Assembly: GCF_008710705.1 (NCBI RefSeq)
Contig: NZ_VYRZ01000001.1
Coordinates: 248,001 to 312,000 of the forward strand
Direction: 5' to 3'
DNA length: 64,000 bases
Origin: Microbacterium radiodurans
GTDB taxonomy: Bacteria; Actinomycetota; Actinomycetes; Actinomycetales; Microbacteriaceae
Shown here: piece by piece, positions 17,004 through 23,601 of the stretch
How the letters are laid out: each line of letters opens with the position of its first letter
Numbering within the stretch: the first letter of the stretch is position 1
Notes under the pieces: model-generated
The model's input: the letters and a program-made list of their open reading frames with translations, nothing else
Told to the model about the DNA's origin: nothing
Database searches by the model: none
Program-made: the position numbers and the translations under genes

Positions 17004-17020
17004 AAATGATGATAATCAGG
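17004..17020 (+). promoter_or_regulatory. second Zur/metal-regulator-like site and mntP -10
   Basis: TGATGATAATCA (17007-17018) has TGAT/ATCA outer arms and shares TGATAATC with the znuA site. GATAAT (17011-17016) within it is a likely -10 for the divergent mntP, so a bound regulator would block mntP transcription. Confidence 0.45.
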
Positions 17021-17144
17021 CCTTTTGGTCCGGATCGCGGGTGCCGTGATGGCAAGCTCGACATCGGCTGAGAGTCGTCGAGGTGGCAGCCGCCGCATCC
17101 GATCTCCGCTCGATCCCGCTTTCCCGTCGATCCGAGGAGGACCC
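17017..17144 (+). other. long 5' leader of mntP
   Basis: If transcription starts near 17022, the mRNA has a GC-rich leader of about 120 nt before GTG 17145. It can fold locally (for example GGTGCCGTGATGGC, then GCTCGACATCGGCTGAG against later complements). It lacks the conserved GGGGAGUAG of manganese yybP-ykoY riboswitches. Confidence 0.35.
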
Positions 17145-17708
17145 GTGTCGCCCTGGGCGCTGTTCGTCCTCGCCGTCGGCGTCTCCGCCGACGCGTTCGC
17201 CGTCGCGCTCGGAAAAGGGCTGCAGCTTCGTCGTCACGTCGTGCGCGGAGCGTTGCTCATCGCCGGCGCCTTCGGCGTCGCCCAGGCGGTGATGCCGCTC
17301 ATCGGCTGGCTGCTCGGCAGCACGTTCGCCGCGGCCATCGCGCCGTTCGATCACTGGATCGCCTTCGCGCTCCTCGCCGCGATCGGCGGCAAGATGCTGT
17401 GGGAGGCGTTCCGTCCGGGCGACGACGAGGATCCGGCATCCGGCATCTCAGCGCGGGAGATCACGCTCCTCGCCCTCGCGACGAGCATCGACGCCCTCGC
17501 GGTCGGCCTGTCGTTCGCGTTCCTCGACGTGCCGCTGTGGGTCGCCGTCGTCTCGATCGGCCTCGTCACCTTCGTGCTGTCGTTCGTCGCGGTGCTCATC
17601 GGCCACCGGGTCGGCACGCGCTGGCGCAAGCCCGCCGAGATCATCGGCGGCATCGTGCTCATCGGGATCGGCGCTCAGATCCTCGTCGAGCACCTGCTGG
17701 CCGGCTGA
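17145..17708 (+). CDS. mntP: manganese efflux pump MntP family
   Basis: The 187-residue protein has six predicted helices and the two related halves of the family, each with an Asp-containing motif: GVSADAFAVALGKG near residue 10 and ATSIDALAVGLSF near residue 105. MntP exports excess Mn2+. GAGGAGG 5-10 nt before GTG 17145 fixes the start; the frame is open upstream but without a comparable site. It is divergent from the zinc operon, and the shared gap holds two metal-regulator-like sites, so zinc and manganese balance may be coordinated. Confidence 0.9.
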   Translation: MSPWALFVLAVGVSADAFAVALGKGLQLRRHVVRGALLIAGAFGVAQAVMPLIGWLLGSTFAAAIAPFDHWIAFALLAAIGGKMLWEAFRPGDDEDPASGISAREITLLALATSIDALAVGLSFAFLDVPLWVAVVSIGLVTFVLSFVAVLIGHRVGTRWRKPAEIIGGIVLIGIGAQILVEHLLAG

Positions 17709-17753
17709 CCCCCCCCTCACGGTTCACCCCTATCGCGAAACATCACTCTCGCG

Positions 17754-17803
17754 CCGAGACAGTGGGTGTCACCCACGCCCTCGGCGTGAAACTGCTGTCT
17801 CGG
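17754..17803. terminator. nested palindromes between mntP and a DUF4287 gene
   Basis: CCGAGACAG (17754-17762) pairs perfectly with CTGTCTCGG (17795-17803). Between them GTGGGT/ACCCAC (17762-17776) forms a second hairpin. A run of C (from 17709) and a run of G (17802-17810) flank the structure. It lies between convergent genes and could terminate both. Confidence 0.6.
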
Positions 17804-17820
17804 GGGGGGGAGAGCCGGGA

Positions 17821-18072
17821 TCAGGCGGCGAGCTCGGCCTTCACGTAGGCGACGACGGCGTTCGCGTGGCCGTGGCCGAGGCCGTGCTCGGTCTTGAGCG
17901 AGTCCACCACCGCCATGTGCGAGGCACCGGCCGAGAGCTGGTCGGCGGCGATGTCGAGCCAGTGCTGCATCGGCAGGCCGTACGTCTTCTCGATGCTCGG
18001 GAAGTACGACGCCGGGCCCTTCGGCTTGTACGCGGGGTCGATCTCGGGAGCGGGGACGCGCGGCGTGCTCAT
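17821..18072 (-). CDS. DUF4287 domain protein
   Basis: The 83-residue soluble protein is of the DUF4287 type: SYFPSIEKTYGLPMQHWL followed by DSLKTEHGLGHGHANAVVAYVKAE. Its function is unknown. The ATG at 18072 is chosen because TACCCT lies 6 nt upstream on the minus strand as a leaderless -10; a GTG at 18078 would add two residues. It is convergent with mntP and marks the left edge of the accessory block that follows. Confidence 0.85.
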   Translation of the reverse strand: MSTPRVPAPEIDPAYKPKGPASYFPSIEKTYGLPMQHWLDIAADQLSAGASHMAVVDSLKTEHGLGHGHANAVVAYVKAELAA

Positions 18073-18131
18073 GCGCACAGGGTAGTGCGCGCATGCGCCT
18101 GGCGGACGCCGAGAACTCCGGAACGGAGGGC

Positions 18132-18596
18132 TCAGAGCAGCTGCCGCACCCGCTGACTGATGTGTTCTCTCAACACGATGGATGTGACGGTGCGTTGAAC
18201 GCCTGCCTCGGCGAGGATCCGCTGTCCAATCTCGTACAAGTGATCGTTGTCACGAGCCAGCACCTCACACATGAGATCTTCTCGTCCGGATATGGCCACG
18301 GTCTCCACGACCTCGGGGATGCTCCGGAGGTGGTCGACGACCCTATCCAGCGCTCCTTGAGATAGTTCGAGTGATACGTAGGCGCGGGTAAAGTATCCGA
18401 GCATCTCGGGCGCGATCCGGACACTGTTCGCCCGAAGCGCCATCGCCTTCAACCGTTCGAGCCGGGTGTGCACGGTACCGCGGGCCAGTCCGAGCATGTC
18501 CGCCAGATTCGCAGTTGAACGGCGCGGGTCGATGTCCAGGGCCGCGAGAAGCCGGCGGTCGGTCGAATCGAGACCACGCAGATCGTCTGGTTGCAT
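18132..18596 (-). CDS. Lrp/AsnC-family regulator
   Basis: The 154-residue protein has an N-terminal helix-turn-helix (LDSTDRRLLAALDIDPRRS, RGTVHTRLERLKAM) and a C-terminal RAM ligand-binding domain (about 70-145, AYVSLEL, VAISGREDLMCEV). It would sense an amino or keto acid. It is transcribed away from the decarboxylase/dehydrogenase pair, and the 87-bp gap contains a TTGAAC-GATCT-GTTCAA palindrome, so it most likely controls those genes. ATG 18596 lies 6 nt after TAGTGT, again a leaderless arrangement. Confidence 0.88.
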   Translation of the reverse strand: MQPDDLRGLDSTDRRLLAALDIDPRRSTANLADMLGLARGTVHTRLERLKAMALRANSVRIAPEMLGYFTRAYVSLELSQGALDRVVDHLRSIPEVVETVAISGREDLMCEVLARDNDHLYEIGQRILAEAGVQRTVTSIVLREHISQRVRQLL

Positions 18597-18616
18597 GGGA
18601 GCACACTACGACCAGA

Positions 18617-18633
18617 TTGAACGATCTGTTCAA
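18617..18633. promoter_or_regulatory. palindromic operator, probably for the Lrp-like regulator
   Basis: Perfect 6-bp arms TTGAAC and GTTCAA are separated by 5 nt and centred between the divergent start codons. Lrp/AsnC proteins bind such degenerate palindromes. Confidence 0.6.
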
Positions 18634-18663
18634 CGCGAGGCGACGCCTTTGCCTTTATCCCGT

Positions 18664-18680
18664 CGAAGGATCATCCTTCG
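18664..18680 (+). promoter_or_regulatory. 17-bp perfect palindrome over the decarboxylase start region
   Basis: CGAAGGAT-C-ATCCTTCG ends 3 nt before GTG 18684. It contains the only Shine-Dalgarno-like AAGGA, so it is either an operator or an RNA hairpin that would hide the ribosome-binding site. Confidence 0.6.
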
Positions 18681-18683
18681 TGT

Positions 18684-20381
18684 GTGAATGAGGACTTGAA
18701 GGCGGTTACTGTCGGACGCTACCTCGCGCTGCGACTGCGCGAGCTGGGTGTAGAGCACCTGTTCGGGCTTCCGGGCGACTTCAATCTCTCCCTGCTCGAT
18801 GAGATGCTCATGCACACCGGACTGGAGTGGGTCGGCTCCACCAACGAGTTGAACGCTGCGTACACCGCCGACGCTTACGCGAGAGTTCGACGAAGTGTCG
18901 GAGCGTTGGTCACCACCTACGGCGTGGGCGAGCTTTCCGCGATCAACGGAGTCGCCGGCGCGTACGCTGAGGACGTGCCGGTGGTTCAGATCACGGGCGC
19001 CACCTCGACAACCGCCGCGACGACGCGTGCGCTGCTTCATCACACCTTGGTTGATGGGGATCACGGTCATTTCGAACGCGCGTACCGAGAAGTGACCGCG
19101 CATAGCGAAGTGCTTCGCGTTGACAGCGCGACCCAGCAGATCGACCTGGCGTTGCTGCAAGCGGTGCGGACTTCGAAACCCGTATACATCTCCGTTCCCA
19201 CTGACGTTGCGGTCGCAGTCGTCGACGGCAGCAACCTCACTTGGCCCCTCCGACGGCCGCAGAGCGACTCCCTCATGCTGAGCCAGTTTCGCGCCGCGCT
19301 CACGGAACGCCTCACCTCGACGCAGAACGTCACTGTGCTGGCAGGCCCAAGACTCCACCGTCGAGGTCTCGAGGCTGCGGTGACGTCGCTGGCTGAGACT
19401 CCCGGCGTGCGGATCGCCTCCCAGTCAGGGTCGAAAGCGATCCTTGATGAGGCACACCCTCGCAGCCTCGGCACCTACATGGGCCACATCACGCGATCCC
19501 AGACGGTCCGGGAACTCGTCGACAACGCGGACCCTATCGTGCTCGCCGGCGTCGTGCTCAGCGATCTCCTCACCGGCTTCTTTTCGCACGGTTTCGACGT
19601 CTCGGAGGCCATCGCGCTCGACCTCACCGAAGCGCGCATCGGGGGCAGTCGGTTCTATGGCGTACTCCTGGAGGACTCACTGCAGACCTTGAAAGAAGTG
19701 GTTTCTGATCTTGCGCTGGAGGACGAGCAGACAGACACGGCATATCTGGGTGTTGCCGCGACGGAAACGACGGGAGAGCCGCTCTCTCAAGCCGAGTTCT
19801 GGTACGCCGTGCAACAGTGGCTCCCCAAGAGCTCGACAGTGATCGCTGATGCGGGCACGGCCTTCTACGGGGCTCTCGAGCTAGCGATGCCCGCCGATTC
19901 GGACCTTCTTGGCCAGCCGATCTGGTCCTCCATCGGCTACACCCTCCCCGCCACCCTCGGAGCGAGCCTGGGCGACACCAGCAAGCGAGCGATCCTGTTC
20001 ATTGGCGACGGGTCCGCGCAGCTCACCATCCAGGAATTGGCGACGATGCTGCACCGTGGGCTGACTCCCGTGGTGTTCCTCATCAACAACGCCGGTTACA
20101 CGGTCGAACGAGCAATCCAGAGCCCCGACGCGGTCTACCAGAACGTGACCGGCTGGGACTGGTTGCGCTTCCCGCAAGCGTTCGGGGCCGGCGACAGAGC
20201 TGCCACCTACCGGGTGTCGACCGGCATAGAGCTGCAGGAGGCGCTGGCCGCCGCGTCAGACAACACCGCCACGTTGGTACTCATCGAAGTGATCATGGAC
20301 CGTTTGGATACTCCGACGATCCTCACGGAATTGGCGGCGGGCCTCGCGGCAGCAAATACCGCACGCGAGGCTCGTAAATGA
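18684..20381 (+). CDS. thiamine-diphosphate 2-keto-acid decarboxylase
   Basis: The 565-residue protein belongs to the pyruvate/indolepyruvate decarboxylase group. Glu55 in GSTNELNAAY is the cofactor-activating Glu. HHTLVDGD near residue 118 is the catalytic His pair specific to this group. IGDGSAQLTIQE with NNAGYTVE near residues 435-465 binds ThDP/Mg2+. It converts a 2-keto acid to an aldehyde and CO2. Substrate cannot be told from sequence: aromatic, branched-chain or 2-oxoglutarate are all possible. The next gene starts in its stop codon (ATGA), so the decarboxylase and dehydrogenase are co-translated. An AAGGAT site before GTG 18684 lies inside a palindrome. Confidence 0.9.
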   Translation: MNEDLKAVTVGRYLALRLRELGVEHLFGLPGDFNLSLLDEMLMHTGLEWVGSTNELNAAYTADAYARVRRSVGALVTTYGVGELSAINGVAGAYAEDVPVVQITGATSTTAATTRALLHHTLVDGDHGHFERAYREVTAHSEVLRVDSATQQIDLALLQAVRTSKPVYISVPTDVAVAVVDGSNLTWPLRRPQSDSLMLSQFRAALTERLTSTQNVTVLAGPRLHRRGLEAAVTSLAETPGVRIASQSGSKAILDEAHPRSLGTYMGHITRSQTVRELVDNADPIVLAGVVLSDLLTGFFSHGFDVSEAIALDLTEARIGGSRFYGVLLEDSLQTLKEVVSDLALEDEQTDTAYLGVAATETTGEPLSQAEFWYAVQQWLPKSSTVIADAGTAFYGALELAMPADSDLLGQPIWSSIGYTLPATLGASLGDTSKRAILFIGDGSAQLTIQELATMLHRGLTPVVFLINNAGYTVERAIQSPDAVYQNVTGWDWLRFPQAFGAGDRAATYRVSTGIELQEALAAASDNTATLVLIEVIMDRLDTPTILTELAAGLAAANTAREARK

Positions 20382-21649
20382 CCAGTGACGCGCTAACGAA
20401 CGCCATGTCGACCGGACCGCTTGCCGCGGCCCAGCAACAGTTACGGGAAGCTGCCATCCATCTCGGTTTGGACGACGGGACCTACCAGATGCTGTCCTCG
20501 GCTCGCCGGGAACTGAGCGTCAGCGTCCCGCTGCGCCGGGACGACGGAAGCGTGCAGACACTGCGGGGATACCGCGTACAACACAACCTCACTCGCGGCC
20601 CCGCAAAAGGTGGAGTGCGATTTCACCCCATGGTGAGCTTGGACGAAGTCCGCGCCCTAGCGATGTGGATGACGTGGAAATGCGCACTCCTGAGCGTCCC
20701 TTACGGGGGCGCGAAGGGCGGGGTGACAGTGGACCCACGCAACTATTCGGCCGCGGAGTTGGAACGCATCACTCGCCGCTATACCAGCGAGATCGCGCCC
20801 TTCATCGGACCGGACCGCGACATCCCCGCCCCCGACGTGGGAACAGACGAGCAGACGATGGCGTGGATGATGGACACCTTCTCCGTCAATGCCGGCCACA
20901 CCGTCCTCGGAGTCGTGACCGGCAAGCCGCTCGGATTCGGTGGCTCCCGCGGCCGGGCATCAGCGACCTCCCGCGGCGTGACGCATGTGAGCCTTGCAGC
21001 ACTGCAATCCCGCGGCATGTCCCCGGAAGGCAGCACCGCTGCCGTTCAAGGGTTCGGCAAAGTTGGACGCGGCGCCGCCGGGTTCCTGCAGCAGGCCGGA
21101 GTCACCGTCGTCGCCGTCAGCGACCAGTACGGTGCCGTGCGCAACGAGAGCGGCCTCGATATCGCCGCCCTCGGTGAATACGTGGACCGGACCGGGGCAG
21201 TGGTTGGGTTCCACAACGCGGACCCGCTGGAAAGTTCCGCGCTCCTCGAGCTCGACGTAACCCTTCTGGTTCCTGCAGCTGTGGAGGGGGTCATCACCGA
21301 GATCAACGCGCCGAGAGTGAACGCCCGGGTTGTCGTCGAGGGCGCGAACGGGCCAACGACCCCCCGCGCCGACGAGATCCTCAATGAGCGGGACGTCCTG
21401 GTCGTCCCCGACATCTTCGCTAACGCGGGCGGCGTGCTGGTCAGCTACTTCGAGTGGATTCAGGGAAACCAGGCCTACTGGTGGAGCGAGCAAGAGGTTG
21501 AAGACAAGCTGCGTGAACGGATGCTGCGCACCTGGGGAGAGTTGCGAGAGCGCTCCTCCCGGGACGGACGTTCGCTCAGAGCAACCGCGACGGCGATGGC
21601 GGTAGAGAAGGTGGCCGAAGCTCACCGGCTACGGGGCCTCTACCCGTGA
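20378..21649 (+). CDS. Glu/Leu/Phe/Val dehydrogenase, glutamate type
   Basis: The 423-residue protein has the GDH substrate domain (GPAKGGVRFHP, MTWKCALLSVPYGGAKGGV) with the catalytic Lys and Asp (APDVGTDE). It also has a Rossmann domain with VQGFGKVGRG and the NAGGVLVSYFEWIQ motif of glutamate dehydrogenases. It deaminates glutamate oxidatively to 2-oxoglutarate and ammonia. It overlaps the decarboxylase gene by 4 nt, suggesting a shared pathway: either amino-acid to keto-acid to aldehyde, or regeneration of 2-oxoglutarate for a transaminase. It is convergent with the TetR gene, with a 10-nt overlap. Confidence 0.9.
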   Translation: MTSDALTNAMSTGPLAAAQQQLREAAIHLGLDDGTYQMLSSARRELSVSVPLRRDDGSVQTLRGYRVQHNLTRGPAKGGVRFHPMVSLDEVRALAMWMTWKCALLSVPYGGAKGGVTVDPRNYSAAELERITRRYTSEIAPFIGPDRDIPAPDVGTDEQTMAWMMDTFSVNAGHTVLGVVTGKPLGFGGSRGRASATSRGVTHVSLAALQSRGMSPEGSTAAVQGFGKVGRGAAGFLQQAGVTVVAVSDQYGAVRNESGLDIAALGEYVDRTGAVVGFHNADPLESSALLELDVTLLVPAAVEGVITEINAPRVNARVVVEGANGPTTPRADEILNERDVLVVPDIFANAGGVLVSYFEWIQGNQAYWWSEQEVEDKLRERMLRTWGELRERSSRDGRSLRATATAMAVEKVAEAHRLRGLYP

Positions 21650-22233
21650 CCAATATGGGGCGCACCGGATGCAGCCCATCCCCTCAATGCTCCCCCCACG
21701 GCGCCGCTCAGGTGCACGACGATGTGGTCGACGTCCATCCGAGCGTGCTGGTGAAGGTCGAGTATCTCTCGGGGGTCGAGTACCGAGTTGGCGAGGAACT
21801 TCGCGGTCGGCAGCGCATCGTCCCCGAGGCCGCAGGAGCGGAGCAGCTCTCCCAGAGCAGGCCGCCACGCTTCGTCAGCAACGACGAGAATATCGTCGCT
21901 GGCAGCCGTGCGTTCCAAGAACCCCCGGCGGGATCGGAAGTGCACGAGCGCCGGTCCGCTTCTCAAGACAATCCGAACCCACTCCGCGACGGTATCCATG
22001 AAGCTCGGCGAGCCATCGGCGCGATCGGCGAAGCCGCGGAGGTCGGCAGCTTGCTGATAGGCGAAGGCATGCATGAGGTCTTCGAGGCCCGAGAAGTGTC
22101 TCCACGCGGTGGACGCGGCAACTCCCGCTCGCGCAGCCACCGCTTGCATCGTCAGTGCCCCTGGGTCCGCGCGCACGATCTCGCCCGCGGCTTCGAGCAG
22201 CGCGAGCTTGTTGCGTTTCAGGTCACTGCGCAC
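21640..22233 (-). CDS. TetR-family regulator, copy 1
   Basis: The 197-residue protein has a TetR N-terminal HTH (GALTMQAVAARAGVAASTAWRHF) and a ligand domain. It resembles the regulator at 31577, sharing RSRxGFLxR, LDPREILDLH and HLSGA/SLDGA-like segments. It probably controls the GH2/ABC genes divergent from or near it. GTG 22233 (VRSDLKRN) is chosen because the paralogue begins MRSDTRRN; the frame continues upstream without a clear start. It overlaps the end of the dehydrogenase gene by 10 nt in convergent orientation. Confidence 0.82.
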   Translation of the reverse strand: MRSDLKRNKLALLEAAGEIVRADPGALTMQAVAARAGVAASTAWRHFSGLEDLMHAFAYQQAADLRGFADRADGSPSFMDTVAEWVRIVLRSGPALVHFRSRRGFLERTAASDDILVVADEAWRPALGELLRSCGLGDDALPTAKFLANSVLDPREILDLHQHARMDVDHIVVHLSGAVGGALRGWAASGAPHIGHG

Positions 22234-22478
22234 GTCAGCCTCTCGGGTGGAGAACCGTTTCCTCGAACCCGTGCCCGCCGCGCAGCGGCCACGCGCCGCC
22301 TCTATGAAAGAGCACAATGATCTGCCCTGTTTGCGGTCTCGGACCGAAGTATTGCACGCCGCATCCGTCTCTCGAGGCGATTTCGACGATGACTTTGACT
22401 TCGAGCGCGTCACCGAAGACCCGGACGACGCCGCGCCTACCTGCAACGGACTAGGACCTCGATCGCGCAACAGCGTGC

Positions 22479-23556
22479 CTACGTTCGTCGCAGCGGATCC
22501 CGGTCCTTGTCGAGCCGCGCGGGAGAGTGAGCTGAGGACTCGACCACCACAGTTCTACCGTCGCGCACTGATTCCTCGATGGACAACAGAACATCGAGAA
22601 TGTGCGCCGCGAACACCCCGGAAGCACGTTCCGGTTCACCCGCCCAGATTGACCGTGCCAAGTCGACAACACCCACCCCTCGACCTCATGTGCTAGTTCG
22701 GGACGGGATCATCTGGGGGTCGTCGAAGAGATCGGTGACGATGCGATCCCCGCTGAAGTGGTTCGGATCAGGCACCTGTAACGTCGCCGCCGGGCCGTAG
22801 AACTCACGCTGGTTGCGCCGCACACCGCTGTCGTAACTTGTCAAGAGCGTCGCGGTCGCACCGGATCGGAAGGTCAGCAGTGCGGAGGTGTGAGTGCTCA
22901 CCGTGACATCGAACCGGGTTGCGCTTGCCGCTCCGACCCGCACAGTCCGGGTCGCTCCCGAGGATCCACCGGAGGCCACAACCGTCGCCACCGGTCCCAT
23001 CATCTGCACGAGGGCGCTGACGTAATACGGGCCCATGTCCAGAACTGGCCCTGCCCCGGGGGCGTAGTAGAACGCCGGATTCGGGTGCACACCTTCGGGG
23101 CCAGGCGACTGCACGACGGCAAGGGCCGAGCGGACGTGCCCGACGCGCCCCGATTCGACAAGATGCTGTGCCATCTGCAGCGCACTGCCGAAATTGTGTC
23201 GGGGGCGCATCCGAGGCGGAGACCACGTTCAGCGGCGCATGCCTCCAGAGCCTCCGCTTGCTGCCGCGACGTTGCGAGCGGCTTTTCGCTCCAAACGTGT
23301 TTGCCGGCATCTAGGATCCGGGCGGACACGTCGAAGTGTGCGCCCGGAACGGTGAGTTCAGCACGATGTCGATGGTTGGTTCCGCAAGGACTTCGGTGAC
23401 CGTCATCACCGGGATACCGAACTCTGAACCTACGCGCTGCGCTCGGGCCTCATGCTCATCTGCGACACCGCGCACCGCGATGTCGGGGTACTGGACCATA
23501 TTCCGGAGGTAGTGCCGACTGATCACCCCAGCACCCACGATCCCGACGCCTGTCAC
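22479..23556 (-). pseudogene. frameshifted Gfo/Idh/MocA-type oxidoreductase
   Basis: Pieces in three or four frames, read in order, make one oxidoreductase. An NAD-binding start GVGIVGAGVISRHYLRN lies at 23556-23311, then HVWSEKPLATSRQQAEAL (up to about 23200). These are followed by LQMAQHLVESGRVGHVRSA through FYYAPGAGPVLDMGPYYV (to 22686) and a C-terminal GVVDLARSIWAGEPERASG (22676-22479). Frameshifts lie near 23320, 23195 and 22680. An intact protein would be about 350 residues. It lies 45 nt downstream of the GH2 gene and presumably once served the same sugar pathway. Sequencing error at three places is the alternative. Confidence 0.8.
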
Positions 23557-23601
23557 GGTCCTGTCATCGGTGCCCTGCTTCCCCCGGGCCGCGCTGCGAA
23601 G

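Noticed and set aside
17018-17144. Manganese (yybP-ykoY) riboswitch before mntP
   Set aside because: The conserved GGGGAGUAG loop and the paired AAGACC-type strand are not present; only a CTGAGA-like string is seen.
18684-20381. Acetolactate synthase or pyruvate oxidase
   Set aside because: The HHTLVDGD His pair is specific to the 2-keto-acid decarboxylase group, and no FAD-binding pattern was recognised.
22234-22478. Small gene on either strand between the TetR gene and the pseudogene
   Set aside because: Frames are open but the translations show no motif, start signal or conserved composition; I see nothing in this stretch.
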